Shown here one piece after another: positions 26,269 through 34,699 of a DNA stretch of 64,000 nucleotides. This stretch comes from Bradyrhizobium xenonodulans (GTDB taxonomy: Bacteria; Pseudomonadota; Alphaproteobacteria; Rhizobiales; Xanthobacteraceae). Position numbers and translations under genes: made by a program. Each line of letters opens with the position of its first letter. Position 1 is the first letter of the stretch. The stretch is taken from NCBI RefSeq assembly GCF_027594865.1, contig NZ_CP089391.1:5114501-5178500 (forward strand), given 5' to 3'. Under the pieces are notes generated by a model, which worked only from the letters and a program-made list of their open reading frames with translations, was not told where the DNA came from and did not search any database.

Positions 26269-27639
26269 ATGCGCCTCGTGCTCCAGCTTGTCGCCCGTCT
26301 GCTTCTGATCGTCGTGCTGTGCCTTGGCGCGGCGACCGTGTGGGCCACGTTCGATGCCTATCGCAGCGTCGATCGGGCGACTGCGGCCTCGGCGCAGCGG
26401 GTCGCCCAGGCGCTCCAGGCGCTGTACTGGCACGAGTTCTTGTTGCGCAGCAGCAGAACGCGGGAGCAACTCTTGCCGGTTCCGGAGTGGCGCACGCTGG
26501 AGACGATGAAGCTGATCTCGCCCGGCGTCTGCGTCGAGTTCCAGCCAGCCATCGCATTCGAAAAGCCGCTCTGCGGCCAGAATCAGGGCATCGGCAGGAC
26601 GCCGCCGCACTGGTTCAGCGCGATCGTACCGATCTTCCTCGGCAGCCACGCCGAGGTGATCAGGCCGGTCAGTCCCCGCGCGGCAGCCGCCGGAACGGTC
26701 GTCGCGACGCCGGATGCTGCAGCGGCCATCTCGCTTGCCTGGGAGTATCTCCTCAACGTGGTCGATGTCGCGCTGCTGATGGCGGCGGCGATCTCGCTGC
26801 TGGCTTCGCTTGCGATCGCGCATGCGCTGGCGCCGGCCCGCACCATCGTCACCGCGCTCCAGCGCATGGCGCGCGGGCAATATCGCACCAAACTGCCGCG
26901 CTTCCGCTCGATGGAGCTGGCGATGATCGGCAACGCCGTGGGCGAGCTCGGCGGCCGGCTCGAGGAAGCGACCGAGCAGCGCGCGGCGCTGACACGGCGC
27001 CTGATCGAGATCCGCGATGACGAACGCCGCGCGCTCGCCCGCGAGCTGCACGACGAGTTCGGCCAGAATCTCTCCGCCATCCTCGCCTTCGCCAACACGA
27101 TTGAGATGGCGAGCGCGAAAGAGGGCAAAGATAACGGCATCGCGCAGGACGCGCGCTTGATCTCGCAGGCCACCCATTATCTGATGGCTTCGCTGCGCGA
27201 TGCGCTGAAGCGGCTGCGCAATCCCCTGCCCGAGGAGCTCGGGCTGGAGGCGAGCCTCGTCAATCTGGTGGACAGCTGGCGCTCGCAGAGCGCCGCGCAG
27301 CCGACCATCCGGCTCGATCTCAAGGGCGACCTCACCGACATCAGCGGCCCGGCCGCCACCACGGCCTATCGTGTGGCCCAGGAATGCCTGACCAACGCAC
27401 TGCGCCACAGCTCGGCGCGCGAGATTTCCTTGCGCATCGAGCGGCGCGCCGGTGACGACGACGCGCTCCTGATCCGCGTCGAGGACGACGGCGGCGGCGA
27501 TGCGGAACGCGTCGCGCGCTCGGCCGGCTTCGGCCTCACCGGCATCCGCGAGCGTGTCGCGGCGGCCGGCGGATCCTTGTCGATTCTATCAGCCAATCGC
27601 GGCCTCAGCGTCGCCGCTACCATTCCGCTCGCCGCATGA
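26269..27639 (+). CDS. Membrane sensor histidine kinase, NarL/UhpB type
   Basis: A 456-residue kinase. A first helix (about 5-27), a periplasmic domain of about 130 residues with two Cys (GVCVEF, LCGQN), a second helix (about 168-190), a HAMP-like segment (ALAPARTIVTALQRMARGQ), HisKA_3 with H261 in RELHDEFGQNLSAIL, and a C-terminal HATPase with EDDGGGD and GFGLTGIRERVAAAGG. I chose ATG 26269 (MRLVLQLVARLLL), since a longer in-frame extension has no membrane or domain logic. The response regulator gene follows after 7 bp. The signal is unknown. Confidence 0.9.
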   Translation: MRLVLQLVARLLLIVVLCLGAATVWATFDAYRSVDRATAASAQRVAQALQALYWHEFLLRSSRTREQLLPVPEWRTLETMKLISPGVCVEFQPAIAFEKPLCGQNQGIGRTPPHWFSAIVPIFLGSHAEVIRPVSPRAAAAGTVVATPDAAAAISLAWEYLLNVVDVALLMAAAISLLASLAIAHALAPARTIVTALQRMARGQYRTKLPRFRSMELAMIGNAVGELGGRLEEATEQRAALTRRLIEIRDDERRALARELHDEFGQNLSAILAFANTIEMASAKEGKDNGIAQDARLISQATHYLMASLRDALKRLRNPLPEELGLEASLVNLVDSWRSQSAAQPTIRLDLKGDLTDISGPAATTAYRVAQECLTNALRHSSAREISLRIERRAGDDDALLIRVEDDGGGDAERVARSAGFGLTGIRERVAAAGGSLSILSANRGLSVAATIPLAA

Positions 27640-27646
27640 GGCCGCT

Positions 27647-28297
27647 ATGAGCGAGGTTGCGGCATCAGGCATCTCCGTGCTGCTGGTCGACGACCATCCG
27701 ATCGTGCGACAAGGCTACCGGCGGGTGCTGGAAAGCCAGGGTGATCTCCATGTCGTGGCGGAAGCCGACAACGCCGCGGACGCCTACGGCGCCTTCAAGG
27801 CGCACGACCCCGATGTGGTGGTGCTCGATATCTCGATGCCCGGCGCGAGCGGGTTGGAAGCCATCCGCAACATCCGCGCGCGCAATCCGCGGGCGCGCAT
27901 TCTCGTCTTCACCATGCACAACGAGGCAGTGCTGGTGAAGGCAGCGTTCGGCGCCGGCGCCTCCGGCTTCGTCACCAAGAGCAGCGAGCCCTCCGCGGTC
28001 GTGACCGCGGTCCGCAGCGTCGCCCGCGGCGAGCGCGCCATGAGCGACGACATCGCGCATATTCTGGCCGAGGACAGCCTGTCGGCAGGCTCGGTGCTGG
28101 ATCAACTGGGCGAGCGCGAGATCGAGATTTTACGCCAGTTCGCCGGCGGCGCGACCACCGAGCAGATCGCGGCGCATCTCAATCTCAGCGTCAAGACGGT
28201 GCAGAACTATCACTACCTCATCAAGACCAAGACCGGCGCCCGCACGGACGCACAGCTGGTGCGGCTGGCGGCGAGTTGCGGGCTGACGCGGATTTAG
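27647..28297 (+). CDS. LuxR/NarL family response regulator
   Basis: A 216-residue regulator: receiver (10-125) with VLLVDDHPIVRQGYRRVL, phosphoacceptor D61 in VVLDISMPGASG, and K in GFVTKSS; then a LuxR HTH (about 150-210) with LGEREIEILRQFAGG and TEQIAAHLNLSVKTVQNY. It is the cognate partner of the kinase 7 bp upstream. Targets are unknown; the nearest candidates are the ExbB-like operon and the small gene at 28407. Confidence 0.93.
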   Translation: MSEVAASGISVLLVDDHPIVRQGYRRVLESQGDLHVVAEADNAADAYGAFKAHDPDVVVLDISMPGASGLEAIRNIRARNPRARILVFTMHNEAVLVKAAFGAGASGFVTKSSEPSAVVTAVRSVARGERAMSDDIAHILAEDSLSAGSVLDQLGEREIEILRQFAGGATTEQIAAHLNLSVKTVQNYHYLIKTKTGARTDAQLVRLAASCGLTRI

Positions 28298-28406
28298 CAG
28301 CAGAGCTGCCGTACTGCCTTGGTCCCTGGAATCTTCTTAATCTGCTGAACGAAATTGGAACGGAGACCATCCCGCTCCGGTTAGTTTCGCAGTGAAGGAG
28401 TAGGTC

Positions 28407-28715
28407 ATGAGTAAGGGTCATCACAACGCAGTCGACCATCCCCCGATCATCACGGTAGGCGAGCTCATTGACGAACTCTGCCGCCTCCCAGACACCGCGG
28501 TCGTCCACTTTCGCTGCCCCATGCTCGATCTGGAGCTAACCTTCTACCACCTGCGCAAGCGGTCAAAAGACGCCGTCGAGATCGCGGTCAATGCCTATCC
28601 GGGAAGTCCCTCGGTCGTGCCACCCTCCGACCCGGCCTTGCCCGCGCGGACACGCTCAACGTCCTCGCCACCGGCCCACAATGGCGCCGCTCTTCACAAG
28701 GCAAAAGGTCCATAA
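28407..28715 (+). CDS. 102-residue hypothetical protein
   Basis: No family recognised. The first 65 residues look folded (PIITVGELIDELCRLPDT, LDLELTFYHLRKRSKDAVEI), the rest is a Pro/Ser-rich tail. GAAGGAGTAGGTC before the ATG is a good ribosome site. It lies 109 bp after the response regulator gene on the same strand and may be under its control; a GGAAC-N18-GTT sequence in the gap is one base too long for a good EcfG promoter. Confidence 0.6.
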   Translation: MSKGHHNAVDHPPIITVGELIDELCRLPDTAVVHFRCPMLDLELTFYHLRKRSKDAVEIAVNAYPGSPSVVPPSDPALPARTRSTSSPPAHNGAALHKAKGP

Positions 28716-28740
28716 GCGCGCGTTGAACAGGTGGGGCGGT

Positions 28741-29328
28741 CTATCCCGCCTTCAGCCCGCGCAGCACCAGCGCCAGCGTCGCATCGACGCGCGCCGGCAG
28801 ATCGGCATCCTTCCACTCGTCGGCATGGGCCGGATGGTGGAAGCGGACGGTGGCATCGAAGATCGCGCGCGAGGTGGTTTTGACGTCGTCGACAGCGAAT
28901 ACGCCCTGCTTCACGCCGTCGGCCAGGATCCCCGCGATCTGGTCGATCATGGTGTCCTTGTGGCACTTCACGGCCGCACAGGCCTCGCGCGCCAGCGTCA
29001 GATAGGTCTCGAACATCTCGGGATCGTCGAGCACGCGCGAACGCTTGGCGGCGAACAGCGTTCGCAGCCAGCGATCGAGCCTGTCAGGCGCCGGCCCCTG
29101 CTCCTTGGCGATCGCCAGGAGCGGCGCATCGATGCGGTCCAGCCAGCGTTTGGCGACGGCCTCGCGCAGCGAGGCCTTGCTCGGGAAATGGCGATAGACG
29201 CTGCCGTGGCTCACATCGAGCGCACGGGCAACGTCAACCACGGTGGCCTTGGCAAGTCCGTAGCGCCGCAAGACGTCCTCGGTGACTTCGAGGATTCGCT
29301 CCGGCGTCAGGATAACGGCTTCATTCAT
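28741..29328 (-). CDS. TetR family transcriptional regulator
   Basis: A 195-residue regulator. The N-terminal HTH is ATVVDVARALDVSHGSVYRH followed by FPSKASLREAVA; the C-terminal 140 residues form the ligand domain (TetR_C type, with RWLRTLFAAKRSRVLDDPEM). I chose ATG 29328 (MNEAVILTPERIL) because AAGG lies seven bases upstream; a start at 29358 adds ten residues without a site. The likely operator is the palindrome at 29657, but no efflux or catabolic target is adjacent. Confidence 0.88.
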   Translation of the reverse strand: MNEAVILTPERILEVTEDVLRRYGLAKATVVDVARALDVSHGSVYRHFPSKASLREAVAKRWLDRIDAPLLAIAKEQGPAPDRLDRWLRTLFAAKRSRVLDDPEMFETYLTLAREACAAVKCHKDTMIDQIAGILADGVKQGVFAVDDVKTTSRAIFDATVRFHHPAHADEWKDADLPARVDATLALVLRGLKAG

Positions 29329-29415
29329 GCCAGCACCTTGTTCCCGTTCAGGGTTCACCCGGCGATAGGGCTGCTTCCGAAGCGCCCGTACCGGTCGTTT
29401 CGGAAAGCCTATGCC

Positions 29416-29517
29416 TTAATGAGGCAGTTTTGCAGCCTGCGCCGCGATCTGGCGCGCCACCAGCAAATTGAGCCAATGCCCAATCGCCCCGGTCAGATTG
29501 ATGATTTCGGTCGTCAT
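29416..29517 (-). CDS. 33-residue small protein, possibly amphipathic
   Basis: A very short gene reading MTTEIINLTGAIGHWLNLLV and ending QAAKLPH. One long helix is likely, hydrophobic on one face (IGHWLNLLVARQIAAQAA). GGAG and AGGA precursors lie upstream of the ATG. It is on the same strand as the TetR gene, 87 bp upstream of it. I believe similar peptides occur in Bradyrhizobium, without assigned function. Evidence is limited to codon use and position. Confidence 0.45.
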   Translation of the reverse strand: MTTEIINLTGAIGHWLNLLVARQIAAQAAKLPH

Positions 29518-29656
29518 TGTCCTAAGTCTCCATTCGTCCGCGGTCCCCTCTCTTCAATTTCGGCCCTCGATCCGCATTTGTTTCGGATGTCGGGCTCTCC
29601 GGGGGTAGCCGTGGGGCGCCCAATCGGAGCGTCCGAGAACGGATATACACGTCCCG

Positions 29657-29680
29657 CTGACAGATTTCAATATCTGTCAG
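29657..29680. promoter_or_regulatory. Perfect palindrome, candidate TetR operator
   Basis: CTGACAGAT, six bases, ATCTGTCAG. A further half-site TGACAG follows at 29698. The size and spacing fit a dimeric TetR-type operator, and a TetR gene lies 330 bp away. It would control the 33-residue gene on one side or purB on the other. Confidence 0.55.
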
Positions 29681-29802
29681 TCAATGATCCGTGATTGACA
29701 GGTAATTTCTGTAGGCGTCCTCCCTGTGTGCGGCGTCCGGGCTGGGCCGGGACGGGCCGGTGGATAGCTCCGCTATCCCTCTCTGGTCGGCGCCCGGATC
29801 GT

Positions 29803-29831
29803 TTGTTTCGCCCTGTCCGCTCTGGTAAATC
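29803..29831 (+). promoter_or_regulatory. Candidate purB promoter
   Basis: TTGTTT, 17 bases, TAAATC. The boxes match sigma-70 consensus only partly; the position, 83 bp before the purB ATG, is suitable. Confidence 0.35.
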
Positions 29832-29913
29832 ACGGCGTAAAAAGCATTTTGGCAGGTCACGTCCCCCTTGGACCATCCTTTGGGGCCGCCCGCCCACCTC
29901 CTGGAGCCGTGCA

Positions 29914-31221
29914 ATGATCCCCCGCTATACCCGCCCGGAAATGGCCTCGATCTGGGAGCCGCAGACCCGGTTCAAGATCTGGTTCGAGATCGAGGCGCAT
30001 GCGGCGGACGCCCTCGCCGAGCTCGGGACCATCCCCAAGGAAGCCGCCAAGACGGTCTGGGCCAAGGCCAAGGACGCCACCTTCGACGTCGCCCGCATCG
30101 ACGAGATCGAGCGCGAGACCAAGCACGACGTCATCGCCTTCCTCACCCACCTCGCCGAGATCGTCGGCCCCGAGGCGCGTTTCGTGCACCAGGGCATGAC
30201 CTCGTCCGATGTGCTCGACACCTGCCTCAACGTCCAGCTCACACGCGCCGCCGACCTGCTGCTCGCCGATATCGACAAGGTGCTGGCGGCGCTGAAGAAG
30301 CGCGCCTTCGAGCACAAGATGACGCCGACCATTGGCCGCAGCCACGGCATCCACGCCGAGCCCGTCACCTTCGGCCTCAAGCTGGCTTATGCCTATGCCG
30401 AATTCACCCGCGCAAAAGAACGCCTGATCGCGGCCCGCAAGGAGGTCGCAACCTGCGCCATCTCCGGCGCCGTCGGCACCTTCGCGCAGATCGATCCGCG
30501 CGTCGAAGCGCATGTCGCGAAAGCCATGGGTCTCGTCCCCGAGCCGATCTCCACCCAGGTCATCCCGCGCGACCGCCACGCGATGTATTTCTCGACCCTC
30601 GGCGTGATCGCCGCCTCGGTCGAGCGCATCGCGGTGGAAATCCGCCACATGCAGCGCACCGAGGTGCTGGAGGCCGAAGAGTTCTTCTCGGAGGGGCAGA
30701 AGGGCTCGTCCGCGATGCCGCACAAGCGCAATCCGGTGCTGTCGGAAAACCTCACCGGCCTCTCCCGCATGGTGCGCGCCTATGTGACGCCGGCGCTGGA
30801 GAACGTCGTGCTCTGGCACGAGCGCGACATCTCGCACTCCTCCGCCGAGCGCATGATGGGCCCCGATGCCACCGTGACGCTGGACTTCGCGCTGGTGCGC
30901 CTCGCCGGCCTGATCGACAAGCTGCTGGTGTACCCCGCCAACATGCAGAAGAACCTCGACCGCCTCGGCGGCCTCGTGCACTCGCAGCGCGTGCTGCTGG
31001 CGCTGACGCAGAAGGGCGCGAGCCGCGAGGATTCCTACAAGCTGGTGCAGCGCAACGCCATGCCGGTCTGGCGCGGCGAAGGCGACTTCCTCCAGCTCCT
31101 GAAGAAGGACGCTGAGGTGAAGAAATATCTCAGCGATGCCGAGATCGAGGAGCAGTTCGACCTCGGCTATCACCTCAAGCACGTCGACACGATCTTCAAG
31201 CGCGTGTTTGGGGAATCGTAG
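29914..31221 (+). CDS. purB: Adenylosuccinate lyase
   Basis: A 435-residue fumarase/aspartase superfamily enzyme. The signature GSSAMPHKRNPVLSENL, the MTSSDVLDTCLNVQL block and the catalytic His region TIGRSHGIHAEPVTFG match PurB of the short bacterial type. It acts in AMP synthesis and in step 8 of IMP synthesis. I chose ATG 29914 (MIPRYTRPEMASIW), behind GGAG. purL and purQ are elsewhere in the window, so the pathway genes are dispersed. It can be told from PcaB at 5535 by the N-terminal motif and active-site loop. Confidence 0.95.
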   Translation: MIPRYTRPEMASIWEPQTRFKIWFEIEAHAADALAELGTIPKEAAKTVWAKAKDATFDVARIDEIERETKHDVIAFLTHLAEIVGPEARFVHQGMTSSDVLDTCLNVQLTRAADLLLADIDKVLAALKKRAFEHKMTPTIGRSHGIHAEPVTFGLKLAYAYAEFTRAKERLIAARKEVATCAISGAVGTFAQIDPRVEAHVAKAMGLVPEPISTQVIPRDRHAMYFSTLGVIAASVERIAVEIRHMQRTEVLEAEEFFSEGQKGSSAMPHKRNPVLSENLTGLSRMVRAYVTPALENVVLWHERDISHSSAERMMGPDATVTLDFALVRLAGLIDKLLVYPANMQKNLDRLGGLVHSQRVLLALTQKGASREDSYKLVQRNAMPVWRGEGDFLQLLKKDAEVKKYLSDAEIEEQFDLGYHLKHVDTIFKRVFGES

Positions 31222-31224
31222 GAT

Positions 31225-31340
31225 CGCAGGGTGGGTTAGCCTTGCGGCTGCGCGAAGCGCAGTCCGCTGGGCGCATCCCACCTCTTTCGCGTCCATGGAG
31301 ACAAACAGTGGTGGGGTACGCTACGCTAACCCACCCTGCG
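31225..31340. repeat. Long inverted repeat element after purB
   Basis: CGCAGGGTGGGTTAGC (31225-31240) and GCTAACCCACCCTGCG (31325-31340) are perfect 16-bp inverted arms separated by 84 bp, with an internal GCGCGAAGCGCAG region. The GTGGGTTAGC...GCTAACCCAC pattern is a common Bradyrhizobium non-coding repeat. It fills almost the entire gap between purB and the amidohydrolase gene. Confidence 0.85.
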
Positions 31341-31361
31341 AACAAGAAACGGATCCCCCTC

Positions 31362-32534
31362 ATGCCCATCGTCAACCGCGTTGCCGCCCTCTCCGACGAA
31401 ATGGCCGCCTGGCGCCATGATTTCCACGAGAACCCGGAGCTGCAATACGAGGTCCATCGCACCGCCGGCATCGTCGCCGACAAACTGCGCGAGTTCGGCT
31501 GCGACGAGGTGGTGACGGGCATCGGCCGCACCGGTGTGGTCGGTGTGATCCGCGGCCGCAAATCCGCCTCCGGCAAGACCATTGGGCTCCGCGCCGACAT
31601 GGACGCGCTGCCGATCATGGAAACCTCGGGCGTGCCTTATGCGTCCAAGGTCCCCGGCAAGATGCACGCCTGCGGCCATGACGGTCACACCGCCATGCTG
31701 CTGGGCGCGGCCAAATATCTTGCCGAGACGCGCAATTTCGACGGCACCGCGATCATGATCTTCCAGCCCGCCGAGGAAGGCGGTGGCGGCGGCAAGGCCA
31801 TGGTCGAGGACGGGCTGATGACGCGCTGGAACATCCAGGAGGTCTACGGCATGCACAACATGCCGGGTCTGCCCGAAGGCCATTTCGCGACCACGCCCGG
31901 CGCGATGCTCGCCTCCTCCGACAACGTCCAGATCACGGTGCACGGCAAGGGCGGCCATGCCGGCGCTGGTCCGCACAAATCCGTCGACAGCGTGCTGATC
32001 GGCTCGCAGATCGTCAACGCATTGCAGTCGATCGTCGCGCGCAACGTCGATCCGCTGAAGTCCGCCGTCATCTCGATCACGCAATTCCACTCCGGCACGG
32101 CCTTCAACATCATCCCGGAAGTGGCCGAGCTCGGCGGCACCGTGCGCACGCTCGATCCTGAGGTGCGCGATCTCGTCGAGCGCCGCATCGGCGAGGTCGC
32201 CGACAGCGTCGCCCGCGCCTATGGCGGCTCGGCCGAGACCAAGTACACGCGGATGTATCCGGTGACGATGAACCATGCGCGCGAAGCCGGCCTTGCCGCC
32301 GACGTCGCCCGCGACATCGTCGGCACCGAGCGCGTCAACGACAAGTTCATTCCGATGATGGGCGCCGAGGACTTCTCGTTCATGCTGGAGGCGCGCCCCG
32401 GCGCGATGATCCTGGTCGGCATGGGCGACGGCAACGAGTGCCACCATCCGGCCTATGTCTTCAACGACAACATCCTCGGCCACGGCGCATCATATTGGGT
32501 GCGGCTGGTCGAAACGCGGATGCCGGCGGGTTAG
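31362..32534 (+). CDS. M20 family amidohydrolase (hippurate hydrolase-like)
   Basis: A 390-residue zinc peptidase-type amidohydrolase. Metal-site motifs are LRADMDALPI, MHACGHDGHTAMLLG and IFQPAEEGGGG, with MGAEDFSFM near the C-terminus, as in M20D aminoacylases that hydrolyse N-acylated or N-benzoyl amino acids. The dimerisation insert begins around HGKGGHAGAGPHKSVD. The ATG at 31362 lacks a clear ribosome site, but the family N-terminus (VAALSDEMAAWRHDFHENPE) is intact. The substrate is not determined. Confidence 0.9.
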   Translation: MPIVNRVAALSDEMAAWRHDFHENPELQYEVHRTAGIVADKLREFGCDEVVTGIGRTGVVGVIRGRKSASGKTIGLRADMDALPIMETSGVPYASKVPGKMHACGHDGHTAMLLGAAKYLAETRNFDGTAIMIFQPAEEGGGGGKAMVEDGLMTRWNIQEVYGMHNMPGLPEGHFATTPGAMLASSDNVQITVHGKGGHAGAGPHKSVDSVLIGSQIVNALQSIVARNVDPLKSAVISITQFHSGTAFNIIPEVAELGGTVRTLDPEVRDLVERRIGEVADSVARAYGGSAETKYTRMYPVTMNHAREAGLAADVARDIVGTERVNDKFIPMMGAEDFSFMLEARPGAMILVGMGDGNECHHPAYVFNDNILGHGASYWVRLVETRMPAG

Positions 32535-32558
32535 CGTCGGGCCGTGACAATGTCGTAG

Positions 32559-32586
32559 CCCCGACCGAGCGCAGCGATAGTCGGGG
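32559..32586. repeat. Short hairpin repeat between convergent genes
   Basis: CCCCGAC and GTCGGGG are separated by 14 bases, in a sequence that resembles the CGAGCGCAGCGA-type Bradyrhizobium repeats. It lies between the convergent amidohydrolase and caspase genes and may terminate both. Confidence 0.55.
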
Positions 32587-32681
32587 ACGAGAGGAAGCGT
32601 CAAGACGACGCGAGGATTACCCTTGCGCTCGACTTGACGATCTGGCCCTTAGAGAAATGGGCTGCCGAGGGCACTTACAGT

Positions 32682-34535
32682 TCAGTTGCAGACCTCGACC
32701 ATGCTGCTACCGCCGCCGCTCGCCATGCCAGCATTCCTGTTGCCCCAGCCTTCGAGCCGACAACCCTGCCGGACCGGACGGCACCCCGCACTGTTGCAAT
32801 AGATCTGGCCTGTGGCCTGCGGCTTCGACGGCGCGGACTCGCTCTTCTTCCGGTCATCGTCTCGCTGTCTGGAATCCTCGCGCGTCGCAACCGGCTTCTT
32901 CTCTTGCACCTTCTCGCATTCGTTGTCGTCCCCGACGCGATAGCCGGCGCGGCAGGTGATCTTCACGCATTGATCGCCGTCGGCCTTGAAGCCGAAATTG
33001 CACACGAGCGGGCACACCCGTCCGGGCTTCGCCTTCAGCGCGTCGAGTGCGTCGACGCTTGCAAGCTTTGCATCGAACTGGGTGCCGGCGTATTTGTTGA
33101 ACAGCGTCAGCGAACGCTGCGACGCTGCGTTCCAGTCACCCTCGCTGCCGGCCGACAGGCAGCCGACGCGGCGCAATTCGCTCTGCACGGATTTTGTCAG
33201 ATCGGCTGCCGACAACGTGGACGCCGGTGCGGGCGAGAGAGCCGCGACCTTCTTCTCGGGCTCCGGCATCTGCCGATCAGCGGGGGGCTTTGCGCCCTGC
33301 TCCGCTTTCTCTGCGGCCTGCCTGGCAGCGAGTTCGGCCTTGGCCTTCTCTGCCGCCTGCTTTTCGGCCTGCGCCTTCTCGGCCGCCGCCTCGGCCACCT
33401 TGCGCTGCCGTTCGGCCGCATCAGCCCGCGCCTGCTCGATCTGCTTCTGCTTCTCGGCCGCGATCCGCGCCTCCTCGGCGGCCTTGGCCGCGGCGGCCGC
33501 CTTCTCCTGCTCGGCCTTCTGGGCGCGCTCGGCAATGAGCCGCGCCTTTTCCAGTTCGGCCGCCTTGGCCTTTTGCTCGGCCGAAGCGCGCGTCTCTTCG
33601 GCGCCGATCTTGTTCAACTGGCCTTTGGCGAGGTTCGCGTAGAAGCCTTCCGGATAGGCCGCCAGGAACGCTTCCCAGCCGTCGCGCGTGGCAAGCTGAA
33701 GCGCGAGCTCGTAATCCCTGCGAATGGCATCCTGCGGGTTGGCCTGCGGACCGGTGGCGGCCGGCTTGACCACGACCAACGGCACATCGTCGCCGCCGAG
33801 CGAGCCATAGACATAAGGCTCCTGCTTGTAACCGGTCGCCTTGAGCACGTCGTCGCGCACGAAGCCGAAGGCCTTGCGCAGATCAAGGCCCGGCTTCGGC
33901 AGGTGCTCGACCAGCGCGGTGGCAAACGGGCTGTTTCGGGAATCTCCGTCGGAGGCCGTCGACCCCGCCTTCGCGGCGAAGGCGATCATGGTGTTGGGAC
34001 TGGTCGGCTCGACCTTCGCCAGGCCGCGTCCGATCGCACGCGAGGCCAGCGTGCGCTTCATGGTCTTTGAGAAGGGATTGTCGCGGCAGGCGTCGAGAAT
34101 GATGAGGCGAAGCTGCTTGGCCGGCTCGACCGCGAACAGCGCACGCTCAACCGGGATGGTCTCGTCGAGCACGTCACCGTCCGTCTCCAGCGTTGCGTCG
34201 GTCGGTATGAGATAGTTGGTGCCGTCGAGCTCGATGCCGTGGCCGGCGTAATAGATCACCGCCATTTCCGCATCGCGCGTTCTGCCGGCAAACTCGCGCA
34301 GCATGCGTCGCATCTCGCTCGCGCTGAGATCCAGCCTGACGTCGACGGAATCGAAACCGGCCTTCTTGAACATGCCGCCGACCAGCGTGGCGTCGTTCAC
34401 GGGATTGCCGAGCTTCGGTGCGCTCTTGTAAGCGGAATTGCCAATGACGAGCGCGACCCGCCGGTCGGCATGCGCCGGTCCGCAGGCAAGGCCAATCGCA
34501 AAAATCAGCAAAGCAAAAAGTCGAAACGGAATCAC
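32682..34535 (-). CDS. Secreted caspase-like (C14) protein with coiled coil
   Basis: A 617-residue protein. A signal peptide (1-23, ALLIFAIGLACGPAHA) precedes a caspase p20 domain with H99 in VIYYAGHGIEL and C150 in LIILDACRDNPF, the catalytic dyad. A linker (285-330) leads to an Ala/Lys/Glu-rich coiled coil (about 325-435), then a peptidoglycan-binding-like region (TKSVQSELRRVGCLSAGSEG) and a Cys-rich tail. The start GTG follows GGGGGA. Bacterial orthocaspases are active or regulatory proteases; its real substrate is unknown. A perfect CRP-type site lies upstream. Confidence 0.85.
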   Translation of the reverse strand: MIPFRLFALLIFAIGLACGPAHADRRVALVIGNSAYKSAPKLGNPVNDATLVGGMFKKAGFDSVDVRLDLSASEMRRMLREFAGRTRDAEMAVIYYAGHGIELDGTNYLIPTDATLETDGDVLDETIPVERALFAVEPAKQLRLIILDACRDNPFSKTMKRTLASRAIGRGLAKVEPTSPNTMIAFAAKAGSTASDGDSRNSPFATALVEHLPKPGLDLRKAFGFVRDDVLKATGYKQEPYVYGSLGGDDVPLVVVKPAATGPQANPQDAIRRDYELALQLATRDGWEAFLAAYPEGFYANLAKGQLNKIGAEETRASAEQKAKAAELEKARLIAERAQKAEQEKAAAAAKAAEEARIAAEKQKQIEQARADAAERQRKVAEAAAEKAQAEKQAAEKAKAELAARQAAEKAEQGAKPPADRQMPEPEKKVAALSPAPASTLSAADLTKSVQSELRRVGCLSAGSEGDWNAASQRSLTLFNKYAGTQFDAKLASVDALDALKAKPGRVCPLVCNFGFKADGDQCVKITCRAGYRVGDDNECEKVQEKKPVATREDSRQRDDDRKKSESAPSKPQATGQIYCNSAGCRPVRQGCRLEGWGNRNAGMASGGGSSMVEVCN

Positions 34536-34597
34536 TTGCGTCCCCCAGGATGCAATTCCACGAGACTATTCGGTAGCGTCGCCGATTGCCAACTCTT

Positions 34598-34621
34598 CCT
34601 ATGTGATTTCGATCACATAGG
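34598..34621. promoter_or_regulatory. Perfect CRP-type palindrome upstream of the caspase gene
   Basis: CCTATGTGAT-TTCG-ATCACATAGG. The core TGTGA-N6-TCACA (34602-34617) is the exact CRP consensus. It sits 63-86 bp before the start codon at 34535. A TTGGCA-N17-ATAGTC promoter candidate lies between (34592 to 34564 on the minus strand). It could alternatively form a 10-bp hairpin with a TTCG loop, so it might instead be a transcribed structure. Confidence 0.65.
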
Positions 34622-34699
34622 GCTCCTCGAACGGGGGTAAGGATAATGCGACGAAGCGTCGCCCTGCTTTCGGACAGACGCCGAAGCGGGTTAAGTCCG

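Larger units (their letters stand above)
29518..29913. other. 396-bp intergenic region upstream of purB
   Basis: No convincing gene is seen here. It holds the 24-bp palindrome at 29657, a GGATAGC/GCTATCC hairpin (29762-29778) and a promoter candidate at 29803. The middle (29720-29800) is GC-rich and without coding character. Confidence 0.6.

Noticed and set aside
28298..28406. GGAAC-N18-GTT before the 102-residue gene, as an EcfG promoter
   Set aside because: The spacer is one base longer than the accepted 16-17; kept only as a remark in the gene entry.
29857..31296. 479-codon minus-strand frame over purB
   Set aside because: Antisense of a fully conserved adenylosuccinate lyase; no family resemblance.
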